DNA from: Siphonodentalium dalli
Taxonomy: Eukaryota; Mollusca; Scaphopoda; Gadilida; Siphonodentaliidae
NCBI GenBank assembly: GCA_032622095.1
Contig: CP136064.1
Location: 115,430,004-115,494,003 of the forward strand
Length of the DNA stretch: 64,000 nucleotides
Reading direction: 5' to 3'
Shown one piece after another: positions 15,001 through 27,000 of the stretch. Below the pieces are notes generated by a model. That model ran no database searches. It was not told the DNA's origin and saw only the letters and a program-made list of their open reading frames with translations. Both the position numbers and the translations under genes were made by a program. The first letter of the stretch is position 1, and each line of letters begins with the position of its first letter.

Positions 15001-18000
15001 TAAGGATAAGAGAAAATTATTGATGGAACAATTAATAATTTAATTGTGTCTGATAGGTATATATAAATATTTAGTTTTTAATACATTACACTATGTGTAT
15101 GAAATAATATCATAATAAAGCAACAATTACACAGTATTAATTTAGTGGCTTTACAGTCAGGGTGAGAGAGGGTCCTGCACACTATCTATCCACACTCCAT
15201 ACATACCACAATGTCGTATTAGTCAATTTGTATATTTTTTTAGAAAAAAAATCTGCAGATAACATGGAATTCCTATGGGCTCTCAAAACATATTGCTGTG
15301 ATGTTTCAGTTCTTTGTTGAAATACATGCATGATCTTTAATCTATTTAGTTGTGCATAATAAACTATAACAAAAACTGACTAGCTGAAAATAACTAGCTG
15401 AAACGGGCTTATGCTTTCAGCTTTGTGCATTAGGGGCCTCTGTGTGTGCTTTGCACACATTTTTATCTTAGACAGAGCCTTTATTCAACGGTGGCCCCTT
15501 TGTGTGTTTCCGGCACAATTTAATCGTTTGAACATTTATATCTCCGTCAAAGTCATCTTGCCCACTGAACTATATGGTATATTCCCAAATTAACTAGAAA
15601 GGGTTGACAAACCCCTGTCCTGAGTTGAAAACGGTACGACAATTCTATGGTACATTTTATCATGTTCATGACGTCCTGTAATATCCTGACCACGTGATCT
15701 CCGATCCCATAAAACCAAATTGCCCGGTCAATCATTCTCTCTTTTTCTAGTTTGACTAGCTGGGACATCTCCTGAAAATCGAAGCTAAGTGTTGACAGTT
15801 TTTTGTATTATACCAAAAACATTATGTCCTTTGATTATTATTATTGATATGTATGCAATTGACACAAAGACTACGCGAGCAGAATCGCGTTTCTTTTGCG
15901 TTTTAATATTTTTGTAATCGGCTTCGTCAGTTACGGATGGAAAAACTCGTTTCGTTTACAGAAATGTTGTTTTCCATATTTTTAACTCGCCGGAAGGCAG
16001 AAAAACAGCCGATAAAACTAGGCATCTATAAGAATGTTTCTCGCCGGAAGGCGCAATAATAGATGCACATTTGGATATGACAAAAGACACTCATCGTTGC
16101 TTTATAGCAAGAATATATTGCATACTTGTGCGATTAATTCTATGGTCGGAAGAATACCACGTGCTAGCGGTTTGTACAATAACGATATCACAAAATTAGG
16201 TGACTTACTTTCGGCCGTTTGACAGCTCTGTAGCTGCAATATTTATTTAGACTATGACAGTAGTAGTCTGGTGTACAACTGACGGAAGCAGTATTTAACT
16301 CTTGTGAAATAGGATTATAAATCCCGAGTGTAAATTTGCACTTGTTAAAAATTTTTCAACTTGATATTAAATATTAATATTGTGTTAAAAATTGATTTCG
16401 TGCAATCCAAGGTTATTGGACAGACACAATCGATTCGCTTATTGCGGGTAGTCGCCACAGCCACGGTGCTTATCAACATAACACAAAACAACAGGTGTAA
16501 TTTTGATTGTTAACAATTGTCAAACAGACTTGACTGGTGTTGTCAGTGCAATCACACTGCTCTCAGGTGCCTGATGATCGTGATGGCCTAGATTTAGGCT
16601 GAGATTAATAATAGTGATGGCAATTTCACTCTATGTCTCAATTCCAAATAATAGTGATCGTTGGGAGTTTTCTCCACAATTAATAATCATGCTGACACTA
16701 TTATTTGGCACCTGAGAGTAAATACGTTCTCAGGACAAGGACTGTTACATGATGTAAGACCCGGTTTCTCCTCGTTTCAAGGGTCCCGCTGCCTCTGAGA
16801 CCAGGACACTAGAGAATTGTGGTCCCCTCTTTGGCTTAGCAACTCGGGGCGATAGTTACCTCAAACAAGGATCTGGAGGGGCACCCCATCCACCCACCAA
16901 TAGTGGGCTCCTTGGACTATCGTACGGGACGTCAATCTGCTCCCTCGGGTCGACTGTTGGCATGCCCAGGTACGGCTGTGGCTTCTCATCTAACATTTGA
17001 ACCATGCCGTCCATCGCTACAAGTCACCATCTCGGGGTCAGCACCGCTGGGGGTGAGAACACCCTGTCCCTATTATAATCCTATATGCCTTCGGTCCCTG
17101 CTGGGCTTGGGCTGGGGCCGAAATTCCCAAACATGCTTCCTCCTTGTTGTCCAACTCCATGTCCGTGGGCCTGGAATTCCAGTTACTAGCCACCTTCTGA
17201 TCAACAGCATGATCCCAATGCACAAGAATTTGTTCGAGTAGGAGGCATGCTTCCGATACTGCCCCTACTAACAACCCATCGCAAGTTCGGATGGATGGAG
17301 ATCGGGATCGGGACGAGCTGTAGCTCCACCCGAGGTAAAAAGGCTTTGGACATTCCTTTGGGGTCACCCATATATGTACATGCGCTCAATATTACAAAAC
17401 GAGGGAGCTCAGATAGTTGTTCGGGGGGTTCTCTGATGCAGACAAGCGTCGCCATTGCCGAGTGGTTATGCCATCAGATTGCAAACTTGGCGCCATGGGA
17501 TCGAACCAGCTGAGAAGTATTCCAAAGTTTTATGGTTCAGGTTGCAGAGTTCAACTCCTTGCTTTATAGGTTGTTACTTCTTTCAATTTGCCATCCAGCT
17601 CCTGCGAGGTCATGGTTATTGCGGGATTAGAGTGTCGATAGTCTTCAGGAATAATCGTTGGATGATGGGTCAGGCATATCACTAAGGGCGGTAATGATAC
17701 ACTGGGTCACTATATGAATCGCGACCGTTAATATTATTGATTTTAATACCACCTATGGCTGAAAAATACCCATATCTAATGTATAAAAAATAAATTGTAA
17801 ATATGGTACATGTGGGTTATATAGTTTACGAGGGTGCATCCGTATATTTTTATCTGCAGGTTGCATTCAATTCTAACTAAAATTCAGTTTCGTAGTTCAT
17901 AATAAATATGAGTCCATTATACATACTAGACATATGCTCATCTTCAGAACGCAACTGATTTCCACTCATCCCGATTTACATTACTCAATGCAATGTACAT

Positions 18001-21000
18001 TATCATAATCAGGACGTTATCCGTGATCAGCCTGTTGGGACGACTATTGGATTTAATTACATGATTTTGTGACATGGTCTCAGCAGTTGAAGTGAGGTCT
18101 ATATCAGCCATTCCGCTCGGGCTTAATGGGCGACACAACGCGTCAGACCTCTGTGATATCGGCCTTTGGTTCTAATATATAATTCTTCTTATTGGCACTT
18201 TTGTCCGTACACAATGGTTTTGTTTTTCCTGATAGTGCTTGGTTCGAATAGTGTACTCATTCAATGTACAAAGTAAGGTCCATTGCTGACCTCTGAGATC
18301 GCCACTGACAGGATAATGTTGCATATATGGGGCAACATATTAATAACGTTGTGCACACTTCATACAGACTGAAGAAGATCCTTGCCAGATGCTTCCCCTT
18401 GTGCGGAAATAAAGTCGGTATTTAGAACTGCAATTTCTGAAACTTCATTCTCCCGGCTAATCGGTCAATAAAATTGAACTTTTATCTATAACGTTCAACG
18501 AAATATTACGAATTTGAGTCGGCCAATTGCCGTGTAATGTACGTGCACTTATTAGCGTCTTGTTGATCGCTCCAGTTATTTTTTCGCGTAACGGTATCTC
18601 TAACCCACAAACTGAGCGGGAACATCAAAAGCGTAATTACGTCATCATTGTCGAGGAACTGGGCACATGCTACATCGTAACTGATTGATTAACACGGCCT
18701 TGTCTTTAAACGATATCGGTATCAATATAAGTCGCACGGGACTTCATCTTCTATGCATGAAATGTCGCTGTATTTGCGTATCACTTTTATGTTTTGATTT
18801 TGGTATGGGGGATATATAGTCGGAAAAAGAGTTTATGGTCAGCGTCAAGAAATATGGTCAGTCGGGCACAACTATTTTGTGTTTGCTTAAACTTGATGTC
18901 AATATGACTTTTATCTCACATTCTCATTAAAGTTCATGATTTAGCAACACAGCAAGCTGTTCCCAAACTTATTATGACCCTCTGTAACTGGTAGTGCCTG
19001 TTTTGTCCAGTTGTGTTGGACTAATTGCTATATGTTAAGCGATTGCATACTAAAACAGAAACCGAGGTTTTTTTACCAAAAAAAAACGAAACCAAAACAT
19101 AAATTCTATAACCTCCCAACACTAATCAACGCCAGGCTCCAAATGCATTTACTTTTGTGAGAATCGAATGCTGAATCAAGTTAATCATACAGCACTGAAC
19201 TTTGAAAAGTTTCGCGAGAATCATTACGAGAATAGTTTTGGTGATTCTCACTGAATCTCAAGGCTTGCAACCACTTCTTGAATACTTTCGTGGACAGTTG
19301 ATTAGAAGTAGTCTTTTTCTGATTTCTTCTCGTCCCATTCTCTTATCTTCTTATCAATGACATGAGACACATTGACAGCGACGGTTGTATTTTGGGGCTT
19401 CATTTAGACCAATAGATTTTGAATGACTGCTCATGGTCCATAATGTTCAATGATTCATCAGGATTCTCTTGTTCGCGTATTCAATGGTTCGTTACAAATG
19501 TTCCGTAATTGTTTGTATGCGCGAGCTAATGGCCACACGTTGGGGTCTCCATTGGTAATCACGACAGTAATCTGGACTCTGTAAGCCTGTAATTTGCTCA
19601 ATGTTGGGGCAAACTCAGGACGGCATGAACTTAATCGACGGGACACATGCCAATGAGGTCATTCTACGAATAGATTATTCCTTTACTTCCTGGTTATACG
19701 GTAAACACAACGTTTTCTATCTCTCATTTTAAATGTGATTTCACGTTCTCTTTTTCAAAAGAAAAATAGTTTTCAATAACATCCATATATCGCAATGTTA
19801 TTTGGGCAAAATTACCGTTTTATTTTTAGTAAACGCTAATACTACACGACCCTATTTGAAACTCCAGTAGTGGGTCATCTTGGCACATTTGATCTTCTGG
19901 TGCTTTCCAACAACAGCATTGTAGTGTGCTCTGTCATCAAAGGGACTCTAGGTTTCCTACAAATTTTCCTTTTGTTCCTAATTACATGTTTGGTTCCCTA
20001 TATGTAGAATTCTATCCATTCAACTTCTTCCGGCTATCTTACAGAGTTGGTGCAATCAACTATTTCGGCGAGAATCTCTTCCCGGTCATTAGTAAAGATT
20101 ATCGGTCCATGATATTTCTATCCTTACAGCCAATGGCATACCATGGATTAATGGGTGTCTGGGCCCTTTTTGAGCTTGCAGCCGTTTTTTCATTGGGCTA
20201 GATCGTGTACTAGGACACTGCCCCCCTCAAGAATTGACTTTGGGAGTGGTTCTATTGTTTTTATAGGGGTCGCTTTTATAATTTGCTGCCTTTGCCTCTG
20301 GTTGTTTCTTCATGTCCATTATAAGGCTGTTTTTTCCTTATTGTCTTTGTTTGCGCATGGGTTAGCCTGTTAAATGCATTATTGCGATATCCCCCTCAGT
20401 TTTCATTTTCTATTCCATCAGGAAATAGATATTTATTATATTTTCAGTAACTTTTTCTGCCAAAATAATAATCGTATCCCCACTCCCGGAAGTGCCACGA
20501 TGTTATCCTACTCCCAGAGGTTTATCCTACTCCCAGCGATGACGGACTATTTATCCCAACCTCGCACGTTCCGAATTACGTAATTCGAAGTGCACGTTTT
20601 TGGGTTACTCCCCTTACACCAAAATAATTGTCTCAGTTCCAGTGCATAGTCAGATAACACAAAATACATCACCAAAAACACAGACCACCAATGTGTTATC
20701 GACATCAAATTCCAGCTCAGTGAATTTGCAGGATCAACACGAACTCGGAAACATTTGGTTACGCTACACTTCGGAATCCAAAGATCGAAATCGTGATAAA
20801 CAATAATTATTGTTCCCACAAGTGCATTCGCACCAAGAAAATGAAAACAGTGTTGAGATCCACTTCAGTATCTTCAAGCAGTTCCACTTCAAATTCCACT
20901 GATATTCCAGTGCATATTCCAAATGAAAGTGAGCAGTGATATCTCATAGAACTAGGAACGCTTATCCACACAATGACATTCCAAACAGTTACTAATTTAA

Positions 21001-24000
21001 TCAATAAAGTGTGTTGTTTGTTTGAAAAATTCCTCTGAAAAATCCCCTTTGAAGTTGGTGGCAATAGGAGAAATCAGTCAATGAAATGACGTCACGTTCC
21101 TTATACGTGGTAAAATACTATGGCGCGCGCGGCTATAGTAAAAAATTCATGAATGAGTGACGTAATCGATTTACCTTATTTGGGTTGTTATCTTATCATT
21201 GCGCGTAATTTAACGGAAACATTTAGGTCAATATTCAGAATCGGAACATCTTCTCAATGCATTTTATTAGAGTTGTGACGTGACAAACTGTTGTGGAAAA
21301 TATAATAAACACAATAGTTAACTGTCATCAGCGACGAACGAAGTTTCTCCTCTCGTGAGATGCGAGGATTATTTTTCACTCGGCTAACGCCTCGTGAAAA
21401 ATAATCCTGCGCATCTCACTCGAGGAGAAACTTCGTTCGTCGCTGATGACAGTTAACTATTGTCTATTTATTCCCTTTGGGGGGGGGGGGGGTGAGGGGG
21501 GGTTACACATTCCTTGTCCAGCAAGTATTCAACTGATACATTGCTCGCTCTAAGCTCCGAAGGGGAGGTCATCTCTGTCTCCATGTCGTTCTGAAACTAT
21601 ATACTTTATTTGCAGGGCCTTCAATCCTAGTCACCACTATTTGGTTAGTTTGGGCCCTCTGATAGCTGGCAAACATGTATTAGTCTTATGGTGTAATTAC
21701 ATACATTGGCTTTTGGTGATATTGTATTTATTGTAGGTTATCGGGTCAATCCAGTTCTTTGATTGAGGTGGATAGAGGTGTTTTATTTTTCCTCGTGGCC
21801 TCCACCTGCCAGAAAATTCTATATTATACCATATAGTTCAGTGGGCAAGATGACTTTGACGGAGATACAATATTTTTCAAAATAAGTAAAATATATATCT
21901 CCTAGAAGTATCTTGCCCACTGAACTCTGAGCTCCCTCCCAGGGCTTCGCACCCACCCCGCTCACGAGGAATGTCCTAATGGGGAAAAAGAGAGAATTAT
22001 TGACCGGGCAATTTGGTGTTATGGGATCGGAGATCACGTGGCCAGGATATTACAGGACGTCATGAACATGATAAAATGTACCATAGAATTTTCGTACCGT
22101 TTTCAACTCAGGGGTTTGTTAACCCTTTCTAGTTAATTTGGGAATATACCATATAGTTCAGTGGGCAAGATACTTCTAGGAGATATATATTTTACTTATT
22201 TTGAAAAATATTGTATTTTTTAGATCAAACGTTTTTATTTCAAATAAAAATTTTGAAAAACGAAATGCCATTATATCGTCCACCATGGTATAGATATATG
22301 AATTAAGTATTGTACATGAATTCTCTATTGACAGGTTGCGAGAGAGAATGGCGCCATCTCTGGTTAACCTCCTCGATTCGGAGGAGCTCGCTGAAGAATC
22401 CGACCCTCCATTTGATGACTCCCTGCATATAGATCATCTTGTAAGTGCTGCTCATACTGCTGCTCATATTACACTCATATAATTTTAGGAATGGATAGCT
22501 CAGTTGGTTTGTGGGTTGACCTCTGAGCTTCACCTTCAACACAGTCGAGGGTTCTATTAAATAATCTCAGCACATCAAAAAACATACTGGAAGAATTTCA
22601 TACCTCCGCCAGGGTTGCCACTATGCTAGGCACACCGTCGGATCAGGAGCAGACGCTAAATGGCTGCATGTCCTGTGTGCAACAGTGTGGGCATGTTAGA
22701 GATCCCTACCGTGGCGATGGAGTCACAGGTTCCGCAAAATTCATGGATAAATTGGGTGGATCTAGTTGATCCTGGCGAATGACTGCAAGCCTCACCGACG
22801 AAGAAAAAGTTATTTACTGAAATGAAATATCTGTTGTGGTTTGAAGTCTGTAATTATGTTTGCTTTTGTTACATTTCTTTCAAGGAAGTTAGCAAAATCG
22901 GGTCCTGACTTTTATTCAACATGGAACAATAAAAACTACCTTTTAAAGGTACTCAATCGCATCAGATGCTCCTAAATTACTATTTATTTGGCTTCGAGGG
23001 TAAAACATATTTGATTCGAGTCGAGGCACCCACCCATCAAAGCTCAGTGATCAGATATTGATTTTAGAAATTTGTTATTTCTCGAGATGTGTAATAATAT
23101 GTGGCGCAGAAACACGTGGTCAAACAGAGGGTTTTGGACAAAATTGCGGATGAAGATGGATAACTCTAAAATCAGGTTGTAATATGGTCAAATTTCGTGA
23201 TATTTTAGTGATAATAAGGCACTAATTTGTTGAACAAAATGTTGATAAATAACATGTTTTGGGAAATTTGATACCATAGTTGACAGTGGTTAGCATTATT
23301 TTGTTGCAATAAATCGATTCTGATAACTAAATCGTATTTTGAAGAAATGTTGTATCTTGATGGTATGGGGACTGTCTCATCGGATTGAGTACCTTTAATT
23401 ATACAGTGAAATTAAAGAGCATTTATCTCGCTTATATGCAAAAAATTTATATGACTTTTGGCAGGTTTTTTCCGAGTATATTAAACCATTAGATTAGTAT
23501 ATCATTCCAAATTTATAGTCTGAAGGTTCAAACGAGCCATGTCCATTTAAAGAAGTCATTCGTGATTCTTTTATTTATGGCCACTTCTAACCTTACATCT
23601 TTCATAGACTGTTATTATGCAGGCAAGAAATGAATTGGTGGAATACAGTAATGCCCTAATTAATTGACTCCTTAACCGCACAGAATTATAGGTAACTTTT
23701 CAGAATTTAGTCGGAAATATGGCTTGTTGCCATTCATCGGAAAGCTCTCCTCGAGAGCTTTCCGATGAATGGCAACAAGCCATATTTCCGACTAAATCCT
23801 GAAAAGTTACCCATAATTCTGCTGTGGTTAACTAAGGAGTCGATTAATTCGGGCATTACTGCACTTGCTCGGAGCATTGAACACATTGTTTACTCAGTTG
23901 ACTTAACCCTTCCATGAAGGAGCTTCCTGAAATTTTGCGAAAAACCTGTGCCAATGCATTCTCTTATGTATGCGATTCTCCAATAGGGAGCCTCGCATAT

Positions 24001-27000
24001 ATAAGAGAATACATTGGCCTAACAATATTTAACTTGACTTTGGAAGTCAGTGCATTGTCTTATATATGCGAGGCCCCCTATGGGAGACTCGCATATATGA
24101 GAGAAATATACTGGCACTTGAACTTTAATGCTGCACCAGTGCAGCTCCCGTCATGAAAGGGTTAAGAAATGTTCAAATCATAAGTTCAAGGTCCTTTTTT
24201 TTTAACTGGTTATCTGATCATTTCCCACCGATAATATGAATCCTTCTGAATTTGTATTATCTTTTCGTCTGTCAGCTGCTCATTTTTCCTGAACACCCTT
24301 CCAATTGAATAATAGACGATTCCAATATATATTTTTATGTTTACCCATACCATGTATGGTAAACATAGTGTCGTTGTCCGGATTGACCACTCGTCGTTCG
24401 TCCGTCCCTCCGTCCGTCGTGCCGTCCGTCCGTCCGTCCGTCTGTCCATCCATAGACACTTCACGAGTAATGCGATAACTCGAACATTTTCTATCCGATC
24501 GGAACCAAATTTGTATATGGGTTTCTCAGCCCAAAATACGGATTGAGTTCGATTTTGGATTTGATCCGAGATTTTGTTACAGAGTTATGGCCCTTTTTCA
24601 ACTTAGAATTCACACATTCTGCCATAACTCAAACATTTTTAGCTCAACTTACTTTGTAAGTTTGAGCTATTGCCATGGTTTGGCGTCCGTCGTCTGTGTG
24701 TGCGTGTGTCCGTCAACAATTTCCTTTGGCGCGGGCTACAGGTCGTACCTTTGGTCTGATCTTTATGAAATTGTCATGAATCTTGACATTGACATGTAGA
24801 TGGGAACGAGTCATTTTGGGGTCATTCGGCCAAAAAACATGGCCACTGGTGGCCATCTTGGATTTCAAAATTCAATCCATTGGCGCGGGCTACAGGTCGT
24901 ACTGTTCGTCTGATCATCATGAAATTTGTCATGGATGTTAATATTGACATGTAGATGGGAACGAGTCATTTTGGGGTAATTTGGCCAAAAAACATGGCCG
25001 TCAGCAGCCATCTTGGATTTTACTCTTTGCATGACTAAATCCTTTGGCGCGGGCTACAGGTCGTAGTTTTGGTCAGAACTTCATGAAATTTGTCATGGAT
25101 GTTAACAATGACATGTAGATGGGAACGAGTGATTTTGGGGTCATTCGTCTAAAAAACATGGCTGCCAGCAGCCATCTTGGATTTTACTCTTTGCATGACT
25201 AAATCCTTTGGCGCGGGATACAGGTCATACCTTTGATCTGATCTTTATGATATTTGTCATGAATGTTGACATTGACATGTAGATGGGAACGAGTCATTTT
25301 GGGATCATCTGGCCAAAAAACATGGCCGCTGGTGGACATCTTGGATTTCAAAATTCAATCCATTGGCACGGACTACAGGTCGTACTGTTCGTCTGATCAT
25401 CATGAAATTTGTCATGCATGTTAATATTAACATGTAGATGGGAACGAGTGATCTTGGGGTCGTTTGGCTAAAAAAACATGTCCGCCAGCAGCCATATTGG
25501 ATTTTACTCTTTGCATGACTAAATCCTTTGGTGCTTGGCTACAGGTCGTAGCTTTGGTCGGAACTTCATGAAATTTGTCATGGATGTTAACAATGACATG
25601 TAGATGGGAAACGAGTCATATTGGGGTCGTTCAGCCAAAAAACATGGCCGCCAGCAGCCATCTTGGATTTTACTCTTTGCATGACTAAATCCATTGGCAC
25701 AGATCATTATGAGATTTGTAAAGGCTGTAGATGGGAACAGGTCATTTTGGGGTAATTCGGAAAAAAACATGGTTGTCGGTGGCCATTTTAGAATTTACTC
25801 TTTGCATCAATAAATCCTTTGGCTCACCATAATCACCACATCCCTGATCCGATCATTATGAAACCTGTCATGAATGTTGATATTGACATGTACATCTAGT
25901 CTTACTTAGACATTTCAATTAGCACCTTTCCTATTCCTCCATTTACTGTCAACCATTAAATTATTTCCCTACCTAAGTTGAGCTACAGTGTCATTGACAC
26001 TTTCATTTATCTGATTGGAACCAAATTTGGTATGTGAGTTTCACAGCCCAAAATACAAATCTAGTTCGAATATGGGTTTGATCCGATTTATTTTAAAGGA
26101 GTTATGACCCTTTTTCGAAGAAAAAAAATCTATTTTATTTTAAATTTATTTTTAACTTTTATAATAATAATAAAAAAAAGGTCATTGACATTGTCATTTG
26201 TTTTCATTTAGATATTGATGATTATGATACAAGTTGATAAAAAGATTTCCAATGTGTCCCTTTAATTTTTTTAAATAATTTTTAAAAAAAATTTAAAAAA
26301 AAATTAAAAAAATCTGAAAAACTAACACCATTATAACTCTGCCAAGGGTAACCCAAATCACCACACCAAATTTGATTAAATCGGTCCAAAATCTTGTGTT
26401 ATGTACTAGTAAATCTATTTGGAGCAACATTAAATCCAATTCACCAATTGCCTTTGGACTACTTATCTATTGATAAGGCTATATTATTTTCTGATGTCTC
26501 TTATGCCAATGTGCAAATAATCTGATAAAGAAGGCTATGGTATCTAATTTAAAATAAAGATTCAACAATAAACATCACATGATATTAACAGTAGACTTGG
26601 ACATCTGTGCTGCAGAGTTATATCTTCATATGGTCTGATATCATTATAATTGTTATTGGTTTAATAGAGAGGTCAGTGTTCAACATAAACAATTCATGTG
26701 ATTTTTTGACAGCTCTGCTATATAATTGATATTAATGGGTCAGTGGTGAGGTTGTTTATCTGTATACTAGGACACATTATTATTGTAAACTTAAATTGGA
26801 CTCTCTTAACCCAAGTATTCCATGTCCAGGTCACACCTACACATTTAACCCACGCACCTGATGCTGTTGTTTCTCAGATGTTAGTATGACATCCTTATTG
26901 AATTACATTGCATTCCAGGTCATTTATTCATTTGATGTAAATCATAAGGCCAAAAAAAAACAATTTGAGTCTCAAAATTGTTTTTCTGAATCAATAAGAG

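Larger units (their letters stand above)
15539..22213 (+). mobile_element. DIRS-like element 1, apparently non-autonomous
   Basis: The left terminus starts TATCTCCGTCAAAG and the right terminus ends GAAAAATATTG. Terminal inverted repeats of ~210-230 bp lie at 15539-15746 and 21984-22213 but have different tips. Just before the right repeat, 21836-21925 is perfectly complementary to the left tip (32 of 32 nt) followed by the right tip (58 of 58 nt). That is the internal complementary region of DIRS-1-type retrotransposons, which rebuilds ends during circle formation. No target duplication is seen, as expected for tyrosine-recombinase integration. I found no reverse transcriptase, RNase H or recombinase ORF; the longest ORFs are ~110 codons without motifs. 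It lies in the intron before exon 22335. Element 2 at 33479-38025 shares its architecture and much of its interior. Confidence 0.72.

Noticed and set aside
17448-17512. Functional tRNA-Ser gene
   Set aside because: A and B boxes are only approximate, and no complete acceptor stem or anticodon arm can be folded by eye.
16903-17513. Protein-coding gene in the GC-rich block of DIRS-like element 1
   Set aside because: Overlapping ORFs in several frames on both strands, no motif, and the related block in element 2 does not preserve any of the frames.
21836-22213. A small independent MITE with GTTCAGTGGGCAAGAT ends at the right of DIRS-like element 1
   Set aside because: The same arrangement occurs at the right end of element 2 with element-specific variants mirrored at the far left end. 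One DIRS-like structure explains both better than two coincidental MITE insertions.
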